Of a DNA stretch of 64,000 bases, positions 20,967 to 30,138 are shown piece by piece. The DNA lies in NCBI RefSeq assembly GCF_022406875.1, contig NZ_CP023018.1:1623914-1687913 (forward strand), read 5' to 3'. Origin of the DNA: Ectothiorhodosinus mongolicus (GTDB lineage: Bacteria > Pseudomonadota > Gammaproteobacteria > Ectothiorhodospirales > Ectothiorhodospiraceae). The translations under genes and the position numbers were made by a program. Numbering within the stretch: position 1 is the first letter of the stretch; every line of letters begins with the position of its first letter. The notes under the pieces were generated by a model, which worked only from the letters and a program-made list of their open reading frames with translations, did not search any database and was not told where the DNA came from.

Positions 20967-20997
20967 AAAAAAACCCTGGCCTTGTGAGCCAGGGTTT
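20967..20997 (-). terminator. Intrinsic terminator of the tmRNA gene
   Basis: A perfect 10-bp stem (AAACCCTGGC/GCCAGGGTTT, loop of 7) followed on the minus strand by seven T. It lies 9 nt past the tmRNA CCA end and directly before the first ATG of the endonuclease frame. Confidence 0.93.
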
Positions 20998-21005
20998 CCG
21001 ACGAA

Positions 21006-21635
21006 TGGTGGAGGCGGCGGGACAGCTGGTTCCCCATCTTTCGATGAGGGCTGGACTATACCTTCATCCTGTCGCCAGGATGCGGGGCGTGTTATCCGCA
21101 GCGATGATTGGCTGCGAATCCTAGTGCCGGCTCTGTGTTTTCACACTCAGCCGGTCTATGAGTCTCTACAGGGCAGGCCTGAGGTTAGCCCTCTTCCTAC
21201 CCCTCGGTGTTGCCGTGGCGGGTTACCCCCGCTTTAGGGTCCACCGATGTGAGCCCCGTTTTCACTTTACCCTTACGGGCAAAGGCGACCATTGTGTTAA
21301 TCGAACCCGCGTCCGAGAATCCTACGCCATCGGTACTACATGCTTAGTTCGTCTTTTCAGTTAACGCCTTGGTCTCCGACGAACAGGATACCGCAGCGCG
21401 AGCCCGATCAGTTTTAGCGGTTAAGACCCGGGCAGGTCCGCTCCGCGAGCTTGTATTAATGACCTCTGAGTGAAACCTACAAGCAAATCCCGTCAGAGGC
21501 TAACCGTTTCTTAGGCGGCTAGAGCGTAGTTGTCGTCGTTGGCAACTATAACGTAACAGCATTTTTTGCGAGGTAAGCTGTATCCTCGGCATGCACCTCA
21601 GGTTTCGCAACCCCCGTCGAAGCCAGGTCGCCCCC
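21006..21635 (-). ncRNA. ssrA: tmRNA (ssrA), interrupted by a group I intron
   Basis: Transfer-messenger RNA, which rescues stalled ribosomes and tags the nascent protein. The 5' end is GGGGGCGACCTGGCTTCGAC and the gene ends with encoded CCA. The tag frame at 21543-21511 reads ANDDNYALAA followed by TAA, a typical proteobacterial tag. The 5' GGGGGCG pairs with CGCCTCC before ACCA. The T-arm is split: GCGGGTTCGAT (exon 1) and TCCCGC (exon 2) are separated by 277 nt; joined they give a normal GCGGG-TTCGATT-CCCGC T-arm. Mature length without the intron is about 353 nt, normal for this group. Promoter and terminator are both visible. Confidence 0.95.
21023..21299 (-). mobile_element. Group I intron in the tmRNA T-loop
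   Basis: A 277-nt insertion. The upstream exon ends in U (GGTTCGAT) and the insertion ends in G (CCAGCTG), the group I splice-site rule. An internal guide GUCG, 11 nt into the intron, can pair with the last exon bases CGAU, placing a U-G wobble at the 5' splice site. The conserved S element AAGGTATAGTCC (21064-21053) and an R-like GTAGAGACTC (21169-21160) can form P7 (GACU/AGUC). There is no internal open frame on the intron strand. Splicing is inferred from these motifs and from the exact restoration of the T-arm. Confidence 0.9.
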
Positions 21636-21651
21636 AAGTACTAACTCAGAC

Positions 21652-21680
21652 AGGATACGCCAAGATCAGTTCCCTGTCAT
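21652..21680 (-). promoter_or_regulatory. tmRNA promoter
   Basis: On the minus strand ATGACA (21680-21675), a 17-bp spacer, then TATCCT (21657-21652). The expected start is about 10 nt upstream of the mature 5' end, leaving a short leader for RNase P removal. Confidence 0.65.
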
Positions 21681-21726
21681 TTGGAGTTGTATTATGGACC
21701 TGAATTGACACGAAAGCGTTTGCGGG

Positions 21727-22158
21727 GTGAAAATTGGGATCATGAAGACTCTAGGTGCTGCACTTGCCTCTCGGCGCGAACGCCAGACAAAGCACTGTAA
21801 TCAGTGTGGCAACCTATTTTTGGGTTTGAAGATATCGCGCTACTGCTCTGAGGCCTGTCGGCAGCGTGCTAAATACCACCGCTCCAAACAGGTGATGCGT
21901 CAAACACCTTTGTCGCGCACGCTAGGATTGAGCCGTGCCTATGACTGGAGCAACAAGCAAATTCCCGAGGAGGTTTTTCTGTTGCGCGTGCTGCAAGGCG
22001 TTGAACTGATCGATATCGCCAAATGTGTCCGAGTATACGGTGCAGATTGCATGCAGATAATTCTTGATCGCATAGATGACCCACTGACCCGCAACATCGC
22101 TGGCCGCAAGTTGCGTAATGCCATCGAAGCAATAGAGCATATTGATGCTGCGGCTTGA
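21727..22158 (+). CDS. Zinc-ribbon protein paired with AbiEii-type gene (putative antitoxin)
   Basis: A 143-residue protein from GTG 21727 (or ATG 21742). Residues 20-50 hold four Cys in a CNQCG ... YCSEACRQRAK arrangement, a zinc-ribbon-like knuckle followed by a basic stretch; the rest is mainly helical with no known motif. It overlaps the next gene by about 14 nt, the usual geometry of toxin-antitoxin pairs, and the partner is an AbiEii-like nucleotidyltransferase. An antitoxin role is therefore inferred from position, not homology: AbiEi antitoxins are winged-helix proteins and this is not obviously one. Divergent from ssrA with a 91-nt gap. Confidence 0.6.
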   Translation: MKIGIMKTLGAALASRRERQTKHCNQCGNLFLGLKISRYCSEACRQRAKYHRSKQVMRQTPLSRTLGLSRAYDWSNKQIPEEVFLLRVLQGVELIDIAKCVRVYGADCMQIILDRIDDPLTRNIAGRKLRNAIEAIEHIDAAA

Positions 22159-22906
22159 TGCTCTGCCCGAAGACACTCGGCGTGTATTTGGGTACTGTCG
22201 CACCCATAGTGCTCTAGAGTCATTAGGTTTAGCTCTTTTCGGTGGAACGGCCCTGTCGCTCTTGCTTGGGCATCGCCAGAGTGAAGACTTAGACTTTTTC
22301 AGCTTTGAATCCAGTCTACCGATTGATGGAATCAGTGCATTTCTCACATCCTGCCGCAAAGACAATATGGAGGTGCACAATATCCTCGATACTGTGCGAA
22401 TTTCTCAGGCGCGCATTAATGGCATTCGATTAGAAGATTACATTCAGGAATATCAGATCGATGGAGTGCGGGTCAGTTTTGCGGCCATGACTCGAGGCGG
22501 CGACTCGCGCCGCACGTATTTTGCGAATGCGCCCATGCTTTCGGGAACTCAGTCGGTATTCCAAATCCCTACGTTACAGACTTTATTTGAATCCAAGGCG
22601 CTGACACTCCGAGACCGTGTCACATCCAGAGATTTGTTCGATCTCATGGTTCTGATACGGGATCATGGCTGCACCATCGAACAGCTTTTGGACGCAATTG
22701 TTCGCATTGATCATATTGAATTGAGTCAGGCATCAGCAGTTCTGGAAATTCTGCTAGGTCATGTCCCGGTCGATGCCGATGACCCTGGATTTTATTCCAT
22801 TAGACTCAACACAAGCCTTGATGGCATTTATGCTTTTTTTAAAACGCAGATAGATGCCTACGAACAAGCTGTCGTGATTAGGGAGCTAGGTTCCAAGAGC
22901 GAATAA
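22145..22906 (+). CDS. AbiEii/AbiGii-type nucleotidyltransferase (toxin component)
   Basis: About 253 residues. The motif FGGTALSLLLGHRQSEDLDFFSFE is the hG[GS]-x9-DxD nucleotidyltransferase signature of the AbiEii/AbiGii family, whose known members are toxins of abortive-infection or toxin-antitoxin pairs that modify tRNA 3' ends. Further conserved pieces are LFESKALTLRDRVTSRDLFDLMVLI. Start ATG 22145 lies inside the upstream gene; a TTG at 22142 is the alternative. The sequence is less G+C rich than purL next door, suggesting transfer. Sitting beside a tmRNA gene, a frequent landing site for accessory DNA, fits that view. Confidence 0.82.
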   Translation: MLRLDALPEDTRRVFGYCRTHSALESLGLALFGGTALSLLLGHRQSEDLDFFSFESSLPIDGISAFLTSCRKDNMEVHNILDTVRISQARINGIRLEDYIQEYQIDGVRVSFAAMTRGGDSRRTYFANAPMLSGTQSVFQIPTLQTLFESKALTLRDRVTSRDLFDLMVLIRDHGCTIEQLLDAIVRIDHIELSQASAVLEILLGHVPVDADDPGFYSIRLNTSLDGIYAFFKTQIDAYEQAVVIRELGSKSE

Positions 22907-22990
22907 AGCTCCCCGGGTTTCGCACTGCAAGCCGCGGGCGCAATGCAGTATCATGGCGGCTTTCTGCTGGTTGTTGGTAAGGACCTCTTC

Positions 22991-25900
22991 ATGTTGCGTT
23001 TATCCGGCGCTGCCGCGCTCTCTGAATTCCGTTTGCAGCGGCTCGCAAAATCCCTAAAAGGGGTCGTACCCCATCTGGAAAGGGTGGACGCAACGCAGCG
23101 GTTTTTCGTGCAGACCCGGCATGTGCCAACTGAGGCCGAGCAGAAGCAGATTCAGGCGCTGTTAGAAGCCATGCCGCTGCCGACTGATGCCGAGACCGGG
23201 GAGACGCAGATTCTGGTGGTGCCGCGCATCGGCACGGTCTCGCCATGGTCTACCAAAGCCACGGACATCGCCCGCCACTGCGGCTTGGGCGGCGTGGTCG
23301 AGCGTATCGAGCAAGGCATCGCCTATGCCCTGAAAACCGAAAGCCCGCTTAGCGCACAAGAACGAGAGGCAATTCTGTCGCTGCTGCACGATCGCATGAC
23401 GCAAACCGTGCTCACCCAAAGCGCAGATGCCGAAGGCTTATTCGCGCACCACGAAGCGGCCCCAGTGCGCCGCATCCCCTTGGGCGATGATCCGGAAGCC
23501 GCGCTGCGCGCCATCAATGCCGAGCTGGGACTGGCGCTGGCAGAAGATGAAATCACCTACCTGGCCGAGGCCTACCAGACCCTGAAGCGCGACCCCACCG
23601 ATGTGGAGCTGATGATGTTCGCCCAAGCCAACTCCGAGCATTGTCGCCACAAGATCTTTAATGCCGACTGGGTGATTGACGGTCAAACGCGCGATTACTC
23701 GCTGTTCGCCATGATTCGCCACACCCATGAAATCTCCCCCGAGGGCGTCTTGTCAGCCTACAAAGACAATGCCTCGGTGATCGCCGGACATACAGGTTAT
23801 CGGCTGATGCCGGATCCGCTGACCGGAGAATATCAACCCCAAAAACTCGACCTGCCCATTCTCATGAAGGTCGAGACCCATAACCATCCCACGGCGATAT
23901 CGCCATTTCCGGGTGCCGCCACCGGCTCGGGCGGCGAGATTCGCGATGAGGGCGCCACCGGTCGCGGCTCCAAACCCAAGGCAGGACTCACCGGCTTTTC
24001 GGTATCCAACCTGCGCATCCCCGGCTTTGAGCAACCTTGGGAGACTGACTTTGGTAAACCCGGGCGCATTGAATCCGCCTTGCACATTATGCTCGACGGG
24101 CCGATTGGCGCCGCGGCCTTTAATAATGAGTTTGGTCGTCCTGCATTGGCCGGTTATTTCCGCACTTTGGAGCTGCAAGCCCCCGGGCCACATGGCCTCG
24201 AGCTCAAGGGCTATCACAAGCCCATCATGATTGCTGGCGGAGTAGGGAGCCTACGCGCTGAACACATCGCCAAAAATGATCTTCCTGAAGGCACGCCCGT
24301 GGTGGTGCTGGGCGGTCCCGCAATGTTGATTGGCTTGGGCGGAGGTGCTGCCTCTTCGATGGCCAGTGGCGAAAGCGCCGAGCGCTTGGACTTTGCCTCG
24401 GTGCAGCGCGGTAACCCGGAGATGCAGCGCCGCTGTCAGGAAGTCATCGACCGCTGCACAGCGCTGGGAGAGAACAATCCTATTCTCTCTATCCATGATG
24501 TCGGTGCTGGCGGCTTGTCTAATGCCGTGCCGGAGATTTTGAATGATGCGGGGCGCGGTGGCAGTATCGAACTGCGCACCATCCCCAGTGATGAGCCCGG
24601 GCTCTCACCCATGGAGCTGTGGTGCAATGAAGCGCAAGAGCGCTATGTCTTGGCCATTGATGCCGCGCGGCTGGACTCATTCACGGCTTTGTGTGAACGC
24701 GAGCGCGCTCCTTTTGCCGTGATTGGCACGGCCACAGCGGACCGTCAGTTACTGGTGGGTGATGCTCAGTTCGGTAACAACCCCGTGGATCTGCCCATGG
24801 AAGTGCTGCTAGGTAAGCCGCCCAAGATGCTGCGCGATGTTCGGCATTTAACCTTTACCAAGCCTGAGCTGGACACCACCGATCTCTCGCTCAAGGAGGC
24901 GGTAAAGCGCGTATTACAGCTGCCCTCTGTGGCCTCCAAGTCTTTTCTGATTACCATCGGCGATCGTAGTGTGACCGGTCTCGTGGCTCGGGATCAGATG
25001 GTGGGGCCCTGGCAGGTGCCGGTTGCCGATGTGGCGGTCACCGCGACTGACTTTGAAGGCGATACCGGTGAGGCCATGGCCATGGGTGAGCGCAGCCCGA
25101 TTGCCTTAGTGCATGCACCAGCTTCAGGGCGCATGGCCATTGGTGAGGCCATGACCAATATCGCTGCAGCCGCGATCGAAAATCTCTCCGACATCAAACT
25201 CTCCGCCAACTGGATGGCGGCCACCGGCCATCCCGGTGAGGATGCTGCCCTGTTTGCCACGGTGGAAGCCGTGGGGCGTGAGCTGTGTCCGCGCTTGGGG
25301 CTTTGTATTCCGGTGGGCAAAGATTCCCTGTCGATGCGCACGGTGTGGGAAAGCCCCGAGGGATCTGAGGGCGAGCAAGTGATGACCTCGCCGCTGTCGC
25401 TGATCATCTCGGCTTTTGCCCCGGTGAGCGATGTGCGCCAGACATTGACGCCACAGCTGCGTACTGACTGTGGTGACAGCGATTTAATCTTCATCGATTT
25501 GGGTAAAGGCAAGCAGCGATTGGCGGGCTCGGCCCTGGCCCAAGTGCTCAGCCAAGTGGGTCATCACGCCCCCGATTTAGACGATCCCGACATGTTGATG
25601 CGCTTTTTCGCAGCGATTCAGGCGCTGCGACAAGAGGGCTTTTTGCTGGCCTATCATGACCGCAGTGATGGCGGTCTACTCACAACATTAAGCGAAATGG
25701 CTTTTGCCGGGCGCTGTGGCATGCGAGTGCAGCTCGATACCCTGGGCGATGATCCCCTGGCGGCACTATTCAATGAAGAGCTAGGCGCCGTTATTCAAGT
25801 CGCGCACAACCATACCGATGAAGTGCTCAGTATGCTTGCCGGCTGGGAATTATCGCATCACAGCCATGTGTTGGGATCAGTCACCGCTGCACAAGATCTG

Positions 25901-26893
25901 GCGTTTTACCTCGACAACTCGCTGCTTTTGAGTGCCAGCCGCGGCGAACTGGAATCGCTGTGGGCGGAGACCAGCTATCGCATGCAAGCCCTGCGCGATG
26001 ATCCCGATTGTGCTCGCGAGGCCTTCGAAGCGATCAGACGTGCCGATGATCCCGGACTTAACGTCCAGCTGAGCTTTGAAATGAATGAGGATATCGCAGC
26101 GCCCATGATTGCCAGCGGGCGGCGGCCGCGGGTGGCGATTTTGCGCGAGCAGGGCGTGAATGGACAAATTGAGATGGCTGCGGCATTTCATCGCGCCGGC
26201 TTTGCCCCGGTGGACGTGCACATGACCGATTTATTAGAGGGTAGGGTCGATCTCAAGGACTTCCAAGGCCTGGCGGCGTGTGGCGGCTTTTCTTATGGCG
26301 ATGTGCTGGGCGCGGGCAGTGGCTGGGCGCGCAGTATTCTATTCAATGCACAATTATCGGATGCCTTTGCGGCCTTTTTTGCGCGCCAGGACAGCTTTGC
26401 TTTGGGCGTGTGTAATGGCTGCCAAATGCTTTCCCAGCTCAAGTCCATGATTCCCGGGGCTGAGCATTGGCCGCGTTTTATGCGCAATCGCAGCGAGCAA
26501 TTTGAGGCGCGACTGTCGATGGTTGAGGTACTCGATAGCCCGTCGATTTTGCTCTCTGGGATGGCTGGCTCGCGCATGCCCATCGCGGTGGCTCATGGCG
26601 AGGGCAGAGCGGTGTTTGCTGACGCAGACCAGGAACTGGCTCAGCAGGAGCAAATACTCGCGCTGCGCTATGTGGATAATCACGGCACACCAGCCACGCG
26701 CTATCCCGAAAACCCCAATGGCTCGCCCGAAGGAATCACCGGCCTGACCACCCGAGATGGCCGCGTCACCATCATGATGCCGCATCCCGAGCGGGTATTT
26801 CGCGCGCTGCAACACAGCTGGCATCCCGATGAATGGGGCGAGGATGGGCCTTGGATGCGGTTGTTCCGTAACGCCCGGGTCTGGTTACAGTGA
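22991..26893 (+). CDS. purL: Phosphoribosylformylglycinamidine synthase PurL
   Basis: Large single-chain FGAM synthase of purine biosynthesis, converting FGAR and glutamine to FGAM. The ATG at 22991 (AAGGA just upstream; [17 protein letters not shown]) matches the family N-terminus and gives 1300 residues; an upstream in-frame Met at 22943 adds 16 unsupported residues. It has an N-terminal FGAR-AT domain with [13 protein letters not shown], two AIRS-type halves ([30 protein letters not shown]), and a C-terminal glutaminase with [13 protein letters not shown] (nucleophile Cys) and [10 protein letters not shown] palindromic repeat unit (23060-23072) lies in frame near the N-terminus and encodes GVVPH. 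Confidence 0.97.
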   Translation: MLRLSGAAALSEFRLQRLAKSLKGVVPHLERVDATQRFFVQTRHVPTEAEQKQIQALLEAMPLPTDAETGETQILVVPRIGTVSPWSTKATDIARHCGLGGVVERIEQGIAYALKTESPLSAQEREAILSLLHDRMTQTVLTQSADAEGLFAHHEAAPVRRIPLGDDPEAALRAINAELGLALAEDEITYLAEAYQTLKRDPTDVELMMFAQANSEHCRHKIFNADWVIDGQTRDYSLFAMIRHTHEISPEGVLSAYKDNASVIAGHTGYRLMPDPLTGEYQPQKLDLPILMKVETHNHPTAISPFPGAATGSGGEIRDEGATGRGSKPKAGLTGFSVSNLRIPGFEQPWETDFGKPGRIESALHIMLDGPIGAAAFNNEFGRPALAGYFRTLELQAPGPHGLELKGYHKPIMIAGGVGSLRAEHIAKNDLPEGTPVVVLGGPAMLIGLGGGAASSMASGESAERLDFASVQRGNPEMQRRCQEVIDRCTALGENNPILSIHDVGAGGLSNAVPEILNDAGRGGSIELRTIPSDEPGLSPMELWCNEAQERYVLAIDAARLDSFTALCERERAPFAVIGTATADRQLLVGDAQFGNNPVDLPMEVLLGKPPKMLRDVRHLTFTKPELDTTDLSLKEAVKRVLQLPSVASKSFLITIGDRSVTGLVARDQMVGPWQVPVADVAVTATDFEGDTGEAMAMGERSPIALVHAPASGRMAIGEAMTNIAAAAIENLSDIKLSANWMAATGHPGEDAALFATVEAVGRELCPRLGLCIPVGKDSLSMRTVWESPEGSEGEQVMTSPLSLIISAFAPVSDVRQTLTPQLRTDCGDSDLIFIDLGKGKQRLAGSALAQVLSQVGHHAPDLDDPDMLMRFFAAIQALRQEGFLLAYHDRSDGGLLTTLSEMAFAGRCGMRVQLDTLGDDPLAALFNEELGAVIQVAHNHTDEVLSMLAGWELSHHSHVLGSVTAAQDLAFYLDNSLLLSASRGELESLWAETSYRMQALRDDPDCAREAFEAIRRADDPGLNVQLSFEMNEDIAAPMIASGRRPRVAILREQGVNGQIEMAAAFHRAGFAPVDVHMTDLLEGRVDLKDFQGLAACGGFSYGDVLGAGSGWARSILFNAQLSDAFAAFFARQDSFALGVCNGCQMLSQLKSMIPGAEHWPRFMRNRSEQFEARLSMVEVLDSPSILLSGMAGSRMPIAVAHGEGRAVFADADQELAQQEQILALRYVDNHGTPATRYPENPNGSPEGITGLTTRDGRVTIMMPHPERVFRALQHSWHPDEWGEDGPWMRLFRNARVWLQ
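23060..23072. repeat. GGGG-N5-CCCC palindrome inside purL
   Basis: GGGGTCGTACCCC, identical to intergenic copies, read as codons GGG-GTC-GTA-CCC followed by CAT at about residues 24-28 of PurL. Confidence 0.85.
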
Positions 26894-27621
26894 GTGCAGC
26901 ACCGATTTATTCGGTGATTATCCCGGCTTGGAACGAAGCCGGCTGGATTGAGAAAAGCCTAGAGGCGGTGTTTGCCGCTTGTCATGCCCAGCCCGAATCC
27001 TTTGAAGTCATTGTGGTGGACAACAACTCCAGCGATGACACGGCAGAGCTGGCCCGCGCTGCCGGCGCCAAGGTGGTGTTCGAGCCTCATCAGCAGATTG
27101 CCCGGGCGCGCAATGCTGGTGCCCAGGCCGCCCAAGGACAATGGCTGATCTTCGTTGATGCCGATACCTGGCCAGAGGCCGCGCTGATCCGCGCAACACT
27201 GGATCAGCTGGCCAGTGGCGCCGTGTCTGGCGGCGGCGCGCAAGTGGATTTTGATGATCTGCCGCTGGCGATATACCGTCTGGGCCTGCGCTTGTGGAAC
27301 TTTGCATCCTATTATGGCGGGGTGGCCGCTGGCTGTTATTTGTTTTGCCAAGCCGCTGCGCTTAAGGAGATCGGCGGCTTTAGTGAGAAGGTCTATGCTG
27401 GGGAGGAGGCTTTCTTCTCACGGGGCATTCGCCGTTGGGGCAAAGCGCGGGGCCTCAAATTTCACATCATCCGCAGCCCCAAGGTGCTAACCTCAGGGCG
27501 GAAAACGCAATGGTTCGCCCCTTGGCAGCATGTCATGGTCGCCTTGACGGTGCTGCTGATGCCGTTTGTGATCCGCTCCAAGCGGCTGAGCTGGTTTTGG
27601 TATCGGCGGCCACCACAATAA
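26890..27621 (+). CDS. Family 2 glycosyltransferase
   Basis: A 243-residue GT-A fold enzyme. The N-terminus [20 protein letters not shown] and [12 protein letters not shown], then a DADTWPE metal-binding motif, are family-2 hallmarks. The C-terminus has one hydrophobic segment ([14 protein letters not shown]) flanked by basic residues, probably a membrane anchor. The start is GTG 26890, overlapping the purL stop by 4 nt (GTGA). Donor and acceptor are unknown; no polysaccharide operon surrounds it. Confidence 0.87.
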   Translation: MSAAPIYSVIIPAWNEAGWIEKSLEAVFAACHAQPESFEVIVVDNNSSDDTAELARAAGAKVVFEPHQQIARARNAGAQAAQGQWLIFVDADTWPEAALIRATLDQLASGAVSGGGAQVDFDDLPLAIYRLGLRLWNFASYYGGVAAGCYLFCQAAALKEIGGFSEKVYAGEEAFFSRGIRRWGKARGLKFHIIRSPKVLTSGRKTQWFAPWQHVMVALTVLLMPFVIRSKRLSWFWYRRPPQ

Positions 27622-27670
27622 TCGGCTATGACAATGGCGACCTCTGTCAGGCGCTAGCTAAACAGCGGTG

Positions 27671-28372
27671 TTACGACTTTTGTCGCGGCTCGGGCCCATA
27701 GGGGCTATTGCGGGTTTGATCGTGCGCCACCATGCGGTAGTGCACAAAAGCCTCGACATCATCAAAGTGCATAAACGGGTTGCCCGCTGCCTGCTCGCCC
27801 ATGGTGGAGTTCTCGTGGATGCCATAGTTATGGCCGGGGTGGATGCGCACATGCGGTTTGAGCTCTTTTTGAAGCCGCATCAAGCTGGCATGCATCGCCC
27901 GAGGATCACCGCCATTGAGATCGCAACGTCCGCAGCCATAGACAAACACCGTGTCCCCAGCGATCAAGTCATCGCCCAGGTCATAGCAGGTCGAACCCGG
28001 CGTATGTCCCGGCGTGTGGATCACGCGAATGCGCGTCTGACCCAGCAGGATCTCATCGCCATCTTCGTGCAGGACGCTCCCCTCTGGGGTCTGACCCCAA
28101 AATTCGGCTTCTGCGCGCAGCACATGCACCTCGGGTGAGAGCCGCTCCACCGCCTGAGATAGGGCATTGATGTGATCGCCGTGGCTGTGGGTCAGGAGGA
28201 CATGGGTGATGGTGAGTCCATGGTCTTGACACAGGCCGATCAAGCGATCCAAATCCCAAGCAGGATCAATCAGTGCCGCACTATGGGTCGCCACGTCCTC
28301 AATCACATAAAGGAAATTGTCCATCGGCCCAAGCTTGAGCGAATGGACCCGATAGGATCCTGCGGTATTCAT
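27671..28372 (-). CDS. MBL-fold hydrolase (glyoxalase II-like)
   Basis: Metallo-beta-lactamase-fold enzyme of about 233 residues from ATG 28372 (a good AGGAG/AAAGG site precedes it; the open frame runs 19 codons further upstream). Metal ligands: LLTHSHGDH, HTPGHTPGS, IAGDTVFVYG with the bridging Asp, and HPGHNYG. The closest families are hydroxyacylglutathione hydrolases and persulfide-dioxygenase-like proteins; the C-terminal helical domain of classical GloB is short here, so the substrate is open. A palindromic repeat unit encodes the FWGQTPE stretch at about residues 94-100. Confidence 0.82.
   Translation of the reverse strand: MNTAGSYRVHSLKLGPMDNFLYVIEDVATHSAALIDPAWDLDRLIGLCQDHGLTITHVLLTHSHGDHINALSQAVERLSPEVHVLRAEAEFWGQTPEGSVLHEDGDEILLGQTRIRVIHTPGHTPGSTCYDLGDDLIAGDTVFVYGCGRCDLNGGDPRAMHASLMRLQKELKPHVRIHPGHNYGIHENSTMGEQAAGNPFMHFDDVEAFVHYRMVAHDQTRNSPYGPEPRQKS
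28086..28098. repeat. GGGG-N5-CCCC palindrome inside the MBL hydrolase gene
   Basis: GGGGTCTGACCCC (reverse complement GGGGTCAGACCCC), in frame inside the coding sequence, flanked by the A/T bases typical of the intergenic copies (AAAATT). Confidence 0.75.
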
Positions 28373-28433
28373 TAGCCTTTCTCCTCCAGAAGATGCCTCT
28401 TTTCGGGCTGCGTATGCCTCTTTGGGCACTACA

Positions 28434-28460
28434 TAAAAATGGCCCCGTTTGGGGCCATTT
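28434..28460 (-). terminator. Intrinsic terminator after the DUF2892 gene
   Basis: A 10-bp stem AAATGGCCCC/GGGGCCATTT with a 4-nt loop, followed on the minus strand by TTTTTATG. It lies 10 nt past the end of the small membrane protein gene. Confidence 0.85.
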
Positions 28461-28470
28461 GCAAGGCTAA

Positions 28471-28671
28471 TTAATTAAAGGCTTCGCCGGGCTTGATGCC
28501 CGCCTTTTTAAGAATCATCGCCAGCGGACAAAAACCTGTGAAGGCGGACTGCAGCAGGTTAAAGCCCACAAAGGCCGTCAACAGCAACCAGTAAGAGCTC
28601 AGAAAAGACAACAACAGGCTGGCCAGAATCACCGTGCCGGCAAAAGCCATCACTACTCGATCGATCGTCAT
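28471..28671 (-). CDS. DUF2892 family small membrane protein
   Basis: About 66 residues from ATG 28671 ([16 protein letters not shown]). Two membrane helices separated by a tight turn are followed by the segment [18 protein letters not shown], the usual DUF2892/YgaP membrane-domain pattern (inner membrane, roughly N-P-C-P motif). The family is often linked with rhodanese and sulfur metabolism, which would suit a sulfur oxidiser, but no such gene is adjacent. It follows citrate synthase by 46 nt on the same strand. Confidence 0.8.
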   Translation of the reverse strand: MTIDRVVMAFAGTVILASLLLSFLSSYWLLLTAFVGFNLLQSAFTGFCPLAMILKKAGIKPGEAFN

Positions 28672-28717
28672 CACATCACCCTCATCCGTATTAAGTAGTG
28701 CTAATATACGGGTTCGC

Positions 28718-30016
28718 TCAGCGCTTCTCAATAGGCACATAGACGCGGGTGTCGGCGCCCGTGTAAAGCTGACGCGGCCGACCGATGCGCGATTCGGGAT
28801 CCTGCATCATCTCATTCCAGTGTGCATTCCAGCCCACAATCCGCGCCAGAGCGAAGATCGCGGTGAACATATTCAGCGGAATGCCCATCGCTTTGAGAAT
28901 AATGCCCGAGTAAAAATCCACGTTCGGGTAAAGCTTGCGCTCTTTGAAATAATCGTCTTCTGTGGCGTAGCGCTCTAACTCCATGGCCACTTCGAACATC
29001 GGCTCGTTCTCACTACCCATCTGTGCCAGCAGTTCATGACACATCTTGCGGATGATGCGTGCGCGCGGATCGTAGTTCTTGTAAACCCGGTGACCAAAGC
29101 CCATCAGGCGATAGCTGTCATCCTTGTCTTTGGCGCGATTCACGAAGTGTTCCACCGACTGGCCGCTTTCGACGATGTCCTCAAGCATGCGCACGACTTT
29201 TTCGTTGGCGCCGCCATGCAAGGGTCCCCATAGTGAGGCAATGCCGGCCGAGACCGCTGCATAGGGGTTGGCCTCCGAGCTGCCCGATAGGCGCACGGTG
29301 GAGGTCGATGCGTTCTGCTCGTGATCGGCATGCAGAATCAAAATCAGATCCAGCGCCTTGGCAAAGACCGGGTTAGGCTCGTAGCGCTCGGTGGGCATGC
29401 CAAACATCATGCGTAGGAAGTTCTCGGAATAGCTCAGCTCGTTATCCGGATAGATAAACGGCTGACCCATGGCGTATTTATATGACCAAGCGGCCAAGGT
29501 CGGCATTTTCGAGATCATGCGGTGCGCGGCAATCTCGCGATGTTTGGGGTTATGCACATCCATCTCATCATGGAAGAACGCCGAGAGCGCACCGAACACA
29601 CCAACCATGATGGCCATGGGGTGAGCATCATGGCGAAAGCCGTCGTAAAAGCGGCGCACGGCCTGATGCGGTACTGAATGTTGCTGGATAATACGTTGGA
29701 AGTTCTGCAGTTGCGTGGCGGTAGGCAGCTCGCCGTAAAAAAGCAGATAGCAGGTCTCAAGATACGTGCTGTGTTCCGCCAATTCTTCGATGGGATAGCC
29801 GCGGTACATGAGGATGCCTTCATCGCCATCGATATAGGTGATATCGCTGCGGCAGCTGGCGGTGGACATAAAGCCCGGGTCATAAGTGAAATAGCCCAAT
29901 TCTTTCGACAAGGGCCGGATATCAACGGTGGCCGGTCCGATGGTGCCTTCTAGTACCGGCAACTCCACCTGCTTGCCGGTAGCGTTGTCAATGACCGTAA
30001 CAGTACGGTTGGTCAT
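28718..30016 (-). CDS. gltA: Citrate synthase
   Basis: Condenses oxaloacetate and acetyl-CoA in the TCA cycle. The 432-residue protein has the family N-terminal beta domain ([22 protein letters not shown]), the catalytic His regions in [10 protein letters not shown] and [15 protein letters not shown], and the Asp-containing [13 protein letters not shown]. This is the type II, NADH-sensitive gammaproteobacterial form by length and N-terminus. Single gene with its own upstream region. Confidence 0.97.
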   Translation of the reverse strand: MTNRTVTVIDNATGKQVELPVLEGTIGPATVDIRPLSKELGYFTYDPGFMSTASCRSDITYIDGDEGILMYRGYPIEELAEHSTYLETCYLLFYGELPTATQLQNFQRIIQQHSVPHQAVRRFYDGFRHDAHPMAIMVGVFGALSAFFHDEMDVHNPKHREIAAHRMISKMPTLAAWSYKYAMGQPFIYPDNELSYSENFLRMMFGMPTERYEPNPVFAKALDLILILHADHEQNASTSTVRLSGSSEANPYAAVSAGIASLWGPLHGGANEKVVRMLEDIVESGQSVEHFVNRAKDKDDSYRLMGFGHRVYKNYDPRARIIRKMCHELLAQMGSENEPMFEVAMELERYATEDDYFKERKLYPNVDFYSGIILKAMGIPLNMFTAIFALARIVGWNAHWNEMMQDPESRIGRPRQLYTGADTRVYVPIEKR

Positions 30017-30101
30017 GGCAAGTCCTCATGTTCACGTATCAACAAGAGGCCATACTTTATTGCGATGCAGCACACAAGTCCAGCCACACCAAATCAAAAA
30101 C

Positions 30102-30133
30102 GGGGACAGTCCCCATTTTTGGGGTCGTACCCC
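30102..30133. repeat. Two GGGG-N5-CCCC palindromes
   Basis: GGGGACAGTCCCC (30102-30114) and GGGGTCGTACCCC (30121-30133), separated by ATTTTT, directly downstream of the CBS-protein stop on the minus strand. The second unit is identical to copies at 10730 and 15126. Confidence 0.85.
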
Positions 30134-30138
30134 ATTTT

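Noticed and set aside
20953-21364. Plus-strand open frames of 94 and 68 codons across the tmRNA/intron region
   Set aside because: They are antisense to well-supported tmRNA and intron sequence and have no family resemblance.
20500-22910. Integrative element using the ssrA 3' end as attachment site
   Set aside because: No integrase and no duplicate of the ssrA 3' end was seen within the window, so an integrated island is not claimed.
22943-22990. Upstream Met start for purL
   Set aside because: Adds 16 residues without family match; the ATG at 22991 has a ribosome site and the family N-terminus.
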